From contig JAEZEZ010000031.1 in NCBI GenBank assembly GCA_023432855.1, positions 1-7,497 on the forward strand: a stretch of DNA of 7,497 nucleotides, read 5' to 3'. The first letter of the stretch is position 1. Each line of letters begins with the position of its first letter. The notes below the pieces were generated by a model, which ran no database searches, was not told the origin of the DNA, and saw only the letters and a list, made by a program, of their open reading frames with translations. Source of the DNA: Pseudomonadota bacterium. Its GTDB lineage: Bacteria; Pseudomonadota; Alphaproteobacteria; Caulobacterales; Caulobacteraceae. The translations under genes and the position numbers were made by a program. Positions 1-6,144 of the stretch are shown piece after piece.

Positions 1-60
1 GGAAAGCCCCTCGCCCGCGTACCCGCCCGGGGCCCACGAGCTGGGCTGAACCGCAAACGC

Positions 61-80
61 CCCGGGCGGCGCCGCCCGGG
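61..80 (-). terminator. Perfect 20-bp GC-only palindrome, possible terminator
   Basis: Ten bases (CCCGGGCGGC) are followed directly by their exact reverse complement. On the minus strand the palindrome lies 66 bases beyond the stop of the small membrane-protein gene and is followed by a short run of three Ts (positions 57-55), so a weak intrinsic terminator for that gene is plausible. It could also serve a plus-strand gene ending at or before the window edge. There is no proper U-tract, and a hairpin would have to sacrifice its central pairs to form a loop. A chance palindrome or a protein-binding site remains possible. The rest of 1-146 shows no gene I can support. Confidence 0.4.
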
Positions 81-146
81 CCCCTGCCCCCGCGCCCCGG
101 CCGCTTCCGCTGCGGCGATCAGTCCCCCTGCCGTCGGTCCGGGTTT

Positions 147-410
147 TTAGTCCTCGGGCCGATCCTCGCCGCGGGGGTCGCGGAACTGCACCGTTTCGTC
201 GAAGCCCTTCTTGTCGGAATAGAAGGCCAGGCCCATCAGCAACGCCGTCAGCCCGCCGGTGACCACGACGCCGGCGACGATCATGATCATCACCGCCGGC
301 CGCCCGCCGCTCAGCTCGTCCAGCCCGCCCATCTGCCACAGGGCCCAGCCCATGAAGCCGAAGATCACGGCGAGGCCGGCGACGACGAGCAGGATGGCGG
401 GACGTTTCAT
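147..410 (-). CDS. Small inner-membrane protein, two predicted helices, unknown function
   Basis: This 87-residue protein has two hydrophobic stretches, about residues 5-27 (starting PAILLVVAGLAVIFGF) and about 38-63 (from RPAVMIMIVAG to LAFY). A short Gly-rich loop with acidic residues (GGLDELSGG) separates them, and the C-terminal tail is charged (SDKK, then DPRGEDRPED). The positive N-terminus (MKR) and the KK after helix 2 suggest a hairpin with both ends in the cytoplasm. No catalytic or binding motif is visible and I do not recognise the family. The first ATG is used. Its upstream bases are a poor Shine-Dalgarno match, but both hydrophobic segments fit real membrane helices. It is transcribed divergently from the lipoprotein gene at 568 and may end at the palindrome at 61-80. 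Existence as a gene is likely; function is unknown. Confidence 0.72.
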   Translation of the reverse strand: MKRPAILLVVAGLAVIFGFMGWALWQMGGLDELSGGRPAVMIMIVAGVVVTGGLTALLMGLAFYSDKKGFDETVQFRDPRGEDRPED

Positions 411-567
411 GGCGGAGCGCTCACTTCTGGGGAAAACAGCCTGCGAGGGTGCGCTGTTCCGCCCTGCGCGCCAACTCGGGGATTTCCCGTAAGTCGGCCG
501 GGAACCGGCGCCGAGCGTAGCCGTTCAGCAGCGGTCGCGCCCCACGGCGCAGCTGGAGATTACGCCC
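411..567. promoter_or_regulatory. Divergent intergenic region between membrane protein and lipoprotein genes
   Basis: These 157 bases separate two divergently oriented small genes and must hold both promoters unless transcription reads through. No convincing -35/-10 pair is visible. The least GC-rich piece is around 421-440 (GGGGAAAACAG). A GGAG at 555-558 sits nine bases before the lipoprotein ATG and is a credible ribosome-binding site. A small GCCGG/CCGGC stem-loop with a GAA loop lies near 498-510, in what would be the lipoprotein leader. Confidence 0.4.
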
Positions 568-825
568 ATGCGCAAGTTCACCGTCGTCGCCGTCGCCGCC
601 GTCGCCGCCCTGGGCCTCGCCGCCTGCGGCGAGAGCGAGGCCGAAAAGCAGGCCGAGGCGAAGGCCGAACAGGTCGAGGAGACCGCGGACGCCCGCGCCG
701 ACATTCTCGAGGACCAGGGCATGGAGGCCCAGGCCGACGCCGTCGAGGACGCCGGCGAGCGCCAGGCGGAGATGATCGAGGAACAGGCCGAGCAGAAGGC
801 CGACGCCATGCGCGAGCAGAACTAG
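568..825 (+). CDS. Small highly charged lipoprotein
   Basis: This 85-residue precursor has a classic lipoprotein signal: MRKF, a hydrophobic Ala/Val core, then the lipobox LAAC with the acylated cysteine at position 20. Signal peptidase II cleavage would leave a mature protein of about 66 residues. Gly at +2 with no Asp fits transport to the outer membrane by the usual Lol rule. The mature part is almost entirely Glu, Ala, Gln, Lys, Asp and Arg, has no aromatic residue, and is dominated by acidic residues. It is predicted to be one long amphipathic helix or coiled coil, reminiscent of small Lpp-like or stress-associated lipoproteins, but I cannot assign a family. GGAG lies nine bases upstream of the ATG, and a strong terminator follows 43 bases after the stop. 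It appears to be a single-gene transcript. Confidence 0.85.
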   Translation: MRKFTVVAVAAVAALGLAACGESEAEKQAEAKAEQVEETADARADILEDQGMEAQADAVEDAGERQAEMIEEQAEQKADAMREQN

Positions 826-868
826 GCTCGCCACAGGAATACCGGGCGGTCCATCGCCCCGTGTGCAG

Positions 869-901
869 CGCCCGTCGCCGGCCCCCGGCGGCGGGCGTTT
901 T
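869..901 (+). terminator. Intrinsic terminator of the lipoprotein gene
   Basis: A 13-base left arm (869-881) pairs with 885-897 with one G-U wobble (T875 with G891) around a CCC loop. It is followed directly by TTTT (898-901). This is a textbook Rho-independent terminator for plus-strand transcription. Because the hairpin is symmetric it may also slow transcription from the convergent minus-strand gene ending at 925, but on that side no T-tract follows. Confidence 0.85.
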
Positions 902-924
902 CCTGTCCGGTCCGCGTTGACGGA

Positions 925-1119
925 TCAGTTCGGCAGCTGCTGGCCCGTGCAGTCGACGGCGAACAGGCGCAGGCCGCTGGCGTAGACCTCGACGCGCTCG
1001 CACTCGGCGTGTTCGCTCAGGATGGCGGGGATCTTCACCAGCACGTCGCTGGCCTTGTCGAGGCGGACGACCTCGCGGGCCCGGGCCTCGCCCGGATGGA
1101 ACACACGCAACTCATACAT
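925..1119 (-). CDS. Small conserved-looking hypothetical protein (64 aa)
   Basis: I chose the ATG at 1119 (MYELRVFHPGEARA...) over a TTG nine bases further upstream, because an AGGG about ten bases before the ATG is well placed for it but would abut the TTG. The 64-residue product has no signal peptide or membrane segment. It looks like a compact alpha/beta protein: strand YELRVF, a basic/acidic turn, strand EVVRL, helix ASDVLVKIPAILSEH, then strands RVEVYASG and LRLFAVDC. Two cysteines (in AECERV and VDCTG) could be structural, but there is no CxxC metal motif. I do not recognise a family. It is convergent with the lipoprotein gene and lies 76 bases downstream of the 52-residue gene on the same strand, so the two could share a transcript. 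Confidence 0.7.
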   Translation of the reverse strand: MYELRVFHPGEARAREVVRLDKASDVLVKIPAILSEHAECERVEVYASGLRLFAVDCTGQQLPN

Positions 1120-1195
1120 AGCCCGCAACCCTGATTTGAGCCGCGAGCGTGCCTCACCCTTCCGGACGGGGCGATTGGGGTCTTCTACGTATGTG

Positions 1196-1354
1196 TCAGT
1201 CCGCCGCGGGCTCGTCGGCCTGCGGGGTCGCGGGTTCGGCGTCCGGGGAGGCCTTGTCCGCCGGGGCGGCGGGCGCCTTGCCGGCGTCCTTCGCCTCCTC
1301 CGCCTCCTCCCCGGGCTTGCGGTTCAGCATCTGGAGCACGTGGTGGATGAACAT
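1196..1354 (-). CDS. Tiny hypothetical protein with acidic Ala/Pro tail (52 aa)
   Basis: A longer open frame runs upstream into the antiporter gene, but the real start is probably the ATG at 1354. A GGGAG lies about seven bases before it, and the upstream part of the frame has shadow-like composition (rich in Gln, His, Asp and Arg). The product begins MFIHHVLQMLNRKPG, a short amphipathic helix with basic residues. It then becomes a low-complexity tail of Glu, Ala, Asp, Lys and Pro, probably disordered. No domain is recognisable. The N-terminal helix could touch a membrane surface or a partner protein, but this is speculation. It is divergent from the YbaL-type antiporter gene across a 171-base spacer. 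Confidence 0.6.
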   Translation of the reverse strand: MFIHHVLQMLNRKPGEEAEEAKDAGKAPAAPADKASPDAEPATPQADEPAAD

Positions 1355-1525
1355 GTGAGCTCCCGTAGTCCGCCGCGCCAGCATTCGAAGGCGGCGGCGC
1401 TGTATGTCGTCCGGCACATAGCAGCACAGTTCGCAGCGAGCGCCAAAACGGGCCGATTTGTGGCGCGGCCGTATTGCGCCGGGCCCGGCCTGCTTTAGAT
1501 GAATTGAGATCATCCCCGGAGCCGC
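1355..1525. promoter_or_regulatory. Divergent promoter region upstream of the antiporter gene
   Basis: The 171-base spacer separates the minus-strand 52-residue gene from the antiporter gene. For the plus strand, TTGCGC (1474-1479) and TTTAGAT (1494-1500) form a weak candidate -35/-10 pair with spacing near 15-16. A 12-bp GC palindrome (GCCGGGCCCGGC, 1478-1489) lies between and over them and could be an operator or chance. GGAG (1518-1521) is a close-set ribosome-binding site for the ATG at 1526. For the minus strand, GGGAG just upstream of 1354 is clear, but I see no convincing promoter hexamers. Confidence 0.35.
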
Positions 1526-3487
1526 ATGCACGCTACACCGCTGATCGCCACCATCGTCGCCGGCCTGACCGGCGCTTTCATTCTGGGGGCGCTGGCCCAG
1601 CGCCTGCGCATCTCGCCGCTGGTGGGATATGTGCTGGCGGGCGTCCTGGTCGGGCCGTTCACCCCCGGCTACGTGGCCGACGTCAGCGTCGCCGGGGAAC
1701 TGGCGGAGATCGGCGTCATCCTGCTGATGTTCGGGGTGGGGCTGCACTTCTCACGACAGGACCTGATGGCGGTGCGTTTCATCGCCGTGCCGGGCGCCCT
1801 GGCCCAGATGGGCGCCGCCACCCTGCTGGGCATGGGCGTCGCCTGGCTGCTCGGCTGGACCACGGTGCAGGGCTTCGTCTTCGGCCTGTGCCTGTCGGTG
1901 GCCTCCACCGTGGTGCTGCTCCGCGCGTTGCAGGAGCGGCGCATCCTGCAGACCGACCGCGGGCGCATCGCCGTCGGCTGGCTGATCGTCGAGGACCTGG
2001 CCATGGTCTTCGCGCTGGTGGTGCTGCCGGCGCTCGCCGGCGCCCTCGCCGCCTCCGGCGCCACGCCCGGCCTCTGGGAGGGCTGGGTGCAGCCCATCGG
2101 CCTGACGGTGCTCAAGATCGTCGGCTTCGTCGCCTTCATGCTCATCGTGGCCCAGCGGGTCATCCCCTGGGTGCTGCACTACATCGCCCACACCGGCTCG
2201 CGGGAGCTGTTCCGGCTGGGGGTGCTGGTCATCGCGCTCGGCGTCGCCTTCGGGGCGGCGGCCCTGTTCGACGTCTCGTTCGCCCTGGGGGCCTTCTTCG
2301 CCGGCATGATCCTGGCGGGATCCGAGCTCAGCCAGCGCGCTGCCGAGGAGACCCTGCCCCTGCGCGACGCCTTCGCGGTGCTGTTCTTCGTCTCGGTCGG
2401 CATGCTGTTCAACCCGACCGTGGTGGTCGAGAACTTCTGGGCCCTGCTCGCCACGCTGGTCATCATCATCGTCGGCAAGTCGGTCGCGGCCCTGGTCATC
2501 ATGCGGCTGTTCCGGCGCGATGCGGAAACCAGCCTGACCGTCGCCGCCTCGCTGGCCCAGATCGGCGAGTTCTCCTTCATCCTCGCCGGCCTCGGCGTCT
2601 CCCTGGCGCTGCTGCCGCCGGTCGGGCGCGACCTGGTGCTGGCCGGCGCCATCATCTCGATCCTGCTCAACCCGCTGGTCTTCGCCCTGGCCGGCCGCTG
2701 GCTGGAGGCGCGCCGGCGCGAGGCGGCCCTCGCCGAGGCGCGCGAGCAGCCGCGCTCGAGCCAGACCGACCACACCGTCGTCGTCGGCTACGGCCGCGTC
2801 GGCCGCAAGGTGGCCGACGGGCTGACGCTCGCCGGCTGCCCCTTCCTGGTGGTCGAGCTGAACGAGGAGTACGCCGCCCAGGCCCGCGGCGACGGGCTGG
2901 AGGTCATCCTCGGCAACGCCGCCGACCCGCGCATCCTGGCCGAAACCAACATCGCCATGGCCCGGCGCCTGTACGTCGCCATCCCCGACGCCTTCGAGGC
3001 CGGCCAGATCGTCGAGCAGGCAAAGCGCGCCAACCCCTCGATCGAGACCGTCGGGCGCGCCCACTCGGACGACGAGGTGGCGCACCTTGTCGAACACGGC
3101 GCCGACGAGGTGATCATGGGGGAGGATCAGATCGCCCGCGGCATGCTGCGCCATTCCCGCGGCGAGGAGCCCCCCGGCGCGCAGGACGACCAGCCGCCGC
3201 CCGCGCCGACACCGCCCACGCGGGCCCGCCTGCTGCTCACCGACGCCGAACACGCCCTGCTCGAGATCCTCGCGGACGTGACCCGCGGGTCGCTCACCAC
3301 AGTCGCTTCCCGCCCCGTGCTCGAAGCGCGCTTCGCGGCGCGCGGCTACGACGCCGCCGCCCTGCGCCAGGCTGAACAGCGCCTGGTCGACGCGGGCTGC
3401 GCCGGCCGCCTTGGTCCCGACGAGCTGGTGCTGACCGAAGCCGGCCTCGTCGCCGCTGGAGACCCCGACCAGGCGCCGGCGGCCTGA
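1526..3487 (+). CDS. ybaL: YbaL-type CPA2 cation:proton antiporter with RCK domain
   Basis: This 653-residue inner-membrane protein exchanges monovalent cations (probably K+) for protons in the Kef/CPA2 family. Residues 1-393 form the multi-helix Na/H-exchanger domain. The start (MHATPLI, then RISPLVGYVLAGVLVGPFTPG at 28-48), LMFGVGLHFS at 67-76, and VEDL at 155-158 with the candidate ion-binding Asp157 all resemble E. coli YbaL as I recall it. DVSFALGAFFAGM at 249-261, GKS at 317-319 and AQIGEFSFILAGLG at 344-357 resemble it too. Residues about 415-540 are a TrkA-N/RCK nucleotide-binding domain, with GYGRVG at 421-426 and the acidic beta-2 end at Glu444. After RCK, a Pro-rich linker (547-566) leads to an extra module of about 80 residues (567-646) with winged-helix-like spacing, absent from E. 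coli YbaL. No KefF/KefG-like ancillary gene is adjacent. The exact ion is inferred, not shown. Confidence 0.93.
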   Translation: MHATPLIATIVAGLTGAFILGALAQRLRISPLVGYVLAGVLVGPFTPGYVADVSVAGELAEIGVILLMFGVGLHFSRQDLMAVRFIAVPGALAQMGAATLLGMGVAWLLGWTTVQGFVFGLCLSVASTVVLLRALQERRILQTDRGRIAVGWLIVEDLAMVFALVVLPALAGALAASGATPGLWEGWVQPIGLTVLKIVGFVAFMLIVAQRVIPWVLHYIAHTGSRELFRLGVLVIALGVAFGAAALFDVSFALGAFFAGMILAGSELSQRAAEETLPLRDAFAVLFFVSVGMLFNPTVVVENFWALLATLVIIIVGKSVAALVIMRLFRRDAETSLTVAASLAQIGEFSFILAGLGVSLALLPPVGRDLVLAGAIISILLNPLVFALAGRWLEARRREAALAEAREQPRSSQTDHTVVVGYGRVGRKVADGLTLAGCPFLVVELNEEYAAQARGDGLEVILGNAADPRILAETNIAMARRLYVAIPDAFEAGQIVEQAKRANPSIETVGRAHSDDEVAHLVEHGADEVIMGEDQIARGMLRHSRGEEPPGAQDDQPPPAPTPPTRARLLLTDAEHALLEILADVTRGSLTTVASRPVLEARFAARGYDAAALRQAEQRLVDAGCAGRLGPDELVLTEAGLVAAGDPDQAPAA

Positions 3488-3557
3488 GGCCCGTTTGACT
3501 TCGCGCAAGGCGCTCATCGCCGGAGCGTGGTCTCTTCATCCCAGGAGGATCGCGCGC

Positions 3558-4325
3558 ATGGACAGGCTGAAGGGCAAGGTCGCCGCCATCACCGGGGCGT
3601 CGCTGGGACTGGGGCGCGCCTGCGCCGTCCGCATGGCCGAAGAAGGCTGCGCCGTCGCCGTGCTCGACGTTCTGGAGGCCGAGGGCCGCGCCCTGGCCGT
3701 CGAGCTTCAGGGCCGCGGCTTCCGGGCGGATTTCTGGCGCTGCGACGTGGCGTCCGAGGCCGAGGTGAAGGCCGTGATCGACAACGTGGCCGCGCGTTTC
3801 GGGCGGCTCGACGTGCTGGTGAACAACGCCGGCGTCTCGGGCGCCAACAAGCCCACCCACGAGATCACCGAGGCCGAGTGGGACTTCGTGCAGGGCATCA
3901 ACGTCAAGGGCGTCTTCTTCTGCACCAAGCACGCCATCGCGCACCTGAAGCGCGCCGGCGGCGGCTCGATCATCAACCTTTCGTCGATCTACGGCCTGGT
4001 CGGCGCGCCCGACGTGCCGCCCTACCACGCGTCGAAGGGGGCGGTGCGGCTGATGAGCAAGACCGACGCCCTGATCTATGCGCCCGACCGCATCCGGGTG
4101 AATTCGGTCCATCCCGGCTTCATCTGGACGCCCATGGTCGAGCACCACCTGCAGACCACGGACGATCCCGAAGCCGCGCGGGAGGCTACGGCGGCGGCCC
4201 ACCCGCTCGGACACATGGGCGAGCCCGACGACATCGCCTGGGCCGTGGTCTATCTCGCCTCGGACGAGGCGAAGTTCGTCACCGGCGCGGAACTGGTGGT
4301 CGACGGCGGCTACACCGCCCATTGA
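3558..4325 (+). CDS. Classical short-chain dehydrogenase/reductase (SDR)
   Basis: This cytosolic oxidoreductase of 255 residues, the normal size for classical SDRs, interconverts a hydroxyl and a carbonyl using a nicotinamide cofactor. The whole motif set is present: TGxxxGxG at 12-19 (TGASLGLG), NNAG at 89-92, catalytic Asn115, Ser143, Tyr156 and Lys160 (YHASK), and PGFIWTPM after the active site. Asp37 at the end of strand 2 (VLDV) points to NAD(H) rather than NADP(H). The C-terminus VTGAELVVDGGYTAH is typical of FabG-like and cyclopentanol or 3-alpha-hydroxysteroid dehydrogenase-like members. The ATG at 3558 was chosen over a TTG at 3495 because AGGAGG lies nine to ten bases upstream and the protein then begins exactly at the family N-terminus (MDRLKGKVAAITG). 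It lies 70 bases after the antiporter gene with no clear terminator between. No neighbour reveals the substrate. Confidence 0.95.
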   Translation: MDRLKGKVAAITGASLGLGRACAVRMAEEGCAVAVLDVLEAEGRALAVELQGRGFRADFWRCDVASEAEVKAVIDNVAARFGRLDVLVNNAGVSGANKPTHEITEAEWDFVQGINVKGVFFCTKHAIAHLKRAGGGSIINLSSIYGLVGAPDVPPYHASKGAVRLMSKTDALIYAPDRIRVNSVHPGFIWTPMVEHHLQTTDDPEAAREATAAAHPLGHMGEPDDIAWAVVYLASDEAKFVTGAELVVDGGYTAH

Positions 4326-4379
4326 CCCACGGTCTCGACCCGGGCTCGCCGAACAGGGTTATGGCCAAGCTTGCGACTC

Positions 4380-4389
4380 ACCTATAGGT
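4380..4389. promoter_or_regulatory. ACCTATAGGT palindrome before the EAL-like gene
   Basis: A perfect 10-bp palindrome with a central TATA sits 33 bases before the ATG at 4422, in one of the few AT-containing patches of the 96-base spacer. TATAGG (4383-4388) could be a -10 element, with the palindrome as an overlapping operator. No good -35 stands 16-18 bases upstream. A G-rich tract (4406-4411) then serves as a weak ribosome-binding site about ten bases before the start. Confidence 0.25.
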
Positions 4390-4421
4390 AGTTCTCCCGA
4401 TCCCCGGGGGGAATCAGCTGC

Positions 4422-5111
4422 ATGCTCGCGGACCGCTCAGGCCTGCGCTTCGAGGACCTGATCGCCGTCGACGGCGAGCACTTCAGCGTGGCCGCCGCCT
4501 GCCAGCCCCTGGTCGCCGCGCGCTCGGGCGAGGCCGCCGGCTGGCGCTTCGCGCCGCGGGTGACGGGCGAGGACGGCCCGCTCGCCCTCTCCACCCTCGA
4601 CTGGCGCGACGCCCAGCAGGCCGACCTCGTGGTCATCGGCCAGGCCGCCGAGACCCTGGCCGACCCGGCTACCGGACCCGGTCCGGGCGTCATCGTCGTG
4701 TCCTTCTCCACCCTCTCTTCCGGCAGCGGCCGGCGCGCCCTGTCCGAACGGCTGGGCGAGGCGTCGTCCGCCTGCGGCCGGCCCCTGGCCATCGAGATGC
4801 GCGAGCTGGACGGGGTGCCGCCGGCGCGCCTGGCCGAGGTGGTGTCCCTGATCCGGCCCGCCTGCGCCGGGGTCATCGCCGAGGTGGGGCCGCACCGGGC
4901 CGAGATCGCCGCCATCGGCCACTGCGGCCTGGCCGGCGTGATGATCCGCACCCAGGGCGACTGGTCGGGCGACCCGGCCCAGCTGGCGCGCTTCGAGGCC
5001 CTGACCGCGCTCGCCCGGGGATCGGTGGCCCGCTGCTTCGGCCGCGCGCCGCGCGACGACATCCCCATCCTCGCCGCGGCCGGCTTCACCCACGTCGCCG
5101 TCACAGCTTAA
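4422..5111 (+). CDS. Standalone degenerate EAL-domain protein, probably non-catalytic
   Basis: The 229-residue protein follows the layout of an EAL (cyclic-di-GMP phosphodiesterase) domain along almost its full length. CQPLVAARSGEAAG at 27-40 matches the QPIvdlrtGevvG strand-turn, and VVSFSTL at 92-98 matches the VNLS strand. LAIEMRE at 122-128 matches lEITE, keeping Glu125 and Glu128. LIRPACAGVIAEVG at 143-156 matches LrxxGxxiALDDFG, and IPILAAAGFTHVAVT at 214-228 matches the terminal qlxxLxxxGxdxvQG strand. Key catalytic positions are lost: the EAL triplet reads RFA (42-44), Asn of VNLS is Ser94, DD reads Ala153-Glu154, and the late AEGVE Glu is missing. It is therefore likely a cyclic-di-GMP effector or protein-binding scaffold, comparable in design to E. 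coli YdiV. There is no GGDEF, receiver or membrane segment. The EAL assignment is my manual motif reading and needs a profile search. Confidence 0.75.
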   Translation: MLADRSGLRFEDLIAVDGEHFSVAAACQPLVAARSGEAAGWRFAPRVTGEDGPLALSTLDWRDAQQADLVVIGQAAETLADPATGPGPGVIVVSFSTLSSGSGRRALSERLGEASSACGRPLAIEMRELDGVPPARLAEVVSLIRPACAGVIAEVGPHRAEIAAIGHCGLAGVMIRTQGDWSGDPAQLARFEALTALARGSVARCFGRAPRDDIPILAAAGFTHVAVTA

Positions 5112-5232
5112 TCGCTGATTTTTCACGGGATAACATAGGTTAACGCGCGTCCCCCGGGGACCCCGGCTGCGGAACCCGACGCGGTCTCGAGCGCTATCCC
5201 CTGCAAGCGGAAAACCCGCACGCAGGGCAATC
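5112..5232 (+). promoter_or_regulatory. Promoter/leader region before the iron-enzyme cluster
   Basis: The 121-base spacer begins with an AT-rich patch unlike its surroundings. TTAATC (5108-5113) and TAACAT (5131-5136) are separated by 17 bases and form a mediocre -35/-10 candidate. TTAA followed seven bases later by TTTT (5108-5122) is half of a CtrA-type box, and GTTAAC (5139-5144) is a small palindrome. GTCCCC and GGGGAC (5149-5161) flank a single C, forming a short inverted repeat in the presumed leader. AGGG (5224-5227) is the likely ribosome-binding site for the ATG at 5233. Confidence 0.35.
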
Positions 5233-6144
5233 ATGAAACTCGTACAGAACACCGGCGCGCTCGACGTCGAAGATATCTTCGGCGCCGAAGTCCAGCGCCG
5301 CCTGGCGCGGTGGAACAGCCGCCGCCTGGCCCCGGCCTTCCCCGACGGGGACTGGGCCGCCGAACTGGCCGAAGACCACCGCATGCGCACGCTCGAGGCG
5401 CTGTTCATCGAGCGCTGCCGGGAGGAGGCCGCGCCGCTGCTGGCCGACGTCCCGACCGATCCCGACGCCTTCATCGCCTGGTACGAGGCCCTCAAGGGCC
5501 ACGGCCCGGGCGAACACGACGCGCTCTTCCCCTGGCTGGCCGAGGCGGCCTCCATGGAGGACATGCGCTGGTTCCTGACCCAGGAGTTCACCGGCGAGGC
5601 CGGTTTCGACGACCTCCTGGCCTACACCCAGGTCAAACTGCCGGCCGCCGCCAAGCTCGAACTCGCCCGCAACTACTGGGACGAGATGGGCCGAGGCTCG
5701 GCCAAGGGCATGCACGGCCCGATGCTTTCCGACCTGGCCCGGGCGCTCGAACTGAAGCCCTCCATCGACGTCAGTCTGGCCCCGCCGCTGGCGCTGGCCA
5801 ACGCCATGACCGCCATGGCCACCAACCGCCGCTATGCCTATCACTCGATCGGCGCGCTCGGCGTCATCGAGCTGACCGCGCCCTGGCGCGCCGGCCACGT
5901 GGCCGAGGGGCTGAAGCGGCTGGGCGTCGGCAAGGCGCGGCATTACTATGCCCTGCACTCGGTGATCGACGTGAAGCACTCGGAGACCTGGAACGCGGAG
6001 GCGCTGCGCCCGCTGGTGGCGGCCAATCCCGCCTGCGCGCGCCACATCGCCGAGGGCGCCGTCATCCGCCTGAACTGGGGCAAGGCCTGCTTCGAGGCTT
6101 ACCGCGCCCACCTGTGGGCCGACCGCGAACGGAACGTGGCGTAA
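5233..6144 (+). CDS. Haem-oxygenase-like iron-containing redox enzyme
   Basis: This 303-residue, probably all-helical soluble protein resembles the iron-containing redox enzyme family with a haem-oxygenase fold (HDO, Pfam Haem_oxygenas_2). Members bind a mono- or dinuclear iron centre and activate O2. The family signatures I recognise are NYWDEMGRGSAKGMH at 147-161 (family pattern roughly ExxYGDGxxxxxH) and HYYALHSVIDVKHSETW at 237-253 (H242, D246, H249, W253). Likely metal ligands are Glu118 (LTQEF), Asp150 or Glu151, His161, Asp246 and His242 or His249; the exact set is inferred. Glu213 (VIELT) is another candidate. The first ligand helix reads RNYWDE, so one position usually acidic may be Asn147. 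There is no signal peptide. AGGG precedes the ATG, and the stop overlaps the next ORF in TAATG. The substrate is unknown; known relatives include oxidative decarboxylases and N-oxygenases. Confidence 0.82.
   Translation: MKLVQNTGALDVEDIFGAEVQRRLARWNSRRLAPAFPDGDWAAELAEDHRMRTLEALFIERCREEAAPLLADVPTDPDAFIAWYEALKGHGPGEHDALFPWLAEAASMEDMRWFLTQEFTGEAGFDDLLAYTQVKLPAAAKLELARNYWDEMGRGSAKGMHGPMLSDLARALELKPSIDVSLAPPLALANAMTAMATNRRYAYHSIGALGVIELTAPWRAGHVAEGLKRLGVGKARHYYALHSVIDVKHSETWNAEALRPLVAANPACARHIAEGAVIRLNWGKACFEAYRAHLWADRERNVA

Noticed and set aside
2..49. Open frame on the plus strand ending in TGA at 47-49, possibly the tail of a gene beginning outside the window
   Set aside because: Only fifteen residues are visible (ending GAHELG), with no recognisable motif; too short to support a gene.
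1355..1747. Upstream extension of the 52-residue minus-strand gene to 183 residues
   Set aside because: The extension runs antisense into the antiporter start and has shadow-like composition; a good ribosome-binding site precedes the internal ATG at 1354.
1474..3375. 633-residue plus-strand frame overlapping the antiporter in another phase
   Set aside because: Arg/Ala/Pro-rich out-of-frame translation with no domain; the antiporter frame is unambiguous.
1751..3517. 588-residue minus-strand open frame opposite the antiporter gene
   Set aside because: Long antisense frames are expected in very GC-rich DNA. The translation is Gly/Gln/Asp/Arg low-complexity without domains, while the plus strand encodes a clear antiporter.
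3495..3557. Upstream TTG start that would add 21 residues to the SDR
   Set aside because: The extension does not match the SDR N-terminus, and the AGGAGG is placed for the ATG at 3558.
3294..4322. 342-residue minus-strand frame opposite the dehydrogenase
   Set aside because: Composition typical of antisense frames in GC-rich DNA; the SDR motifs on the plus strand are complete.
5108..5144. CtrA-type binding box (TTAA-N7-TTAA) upstream of the iron enzyme
   Set aside because: Only one TTAA half is intact at the right spacing, and GTTAAC nearby is out of register; not enough for a site call.
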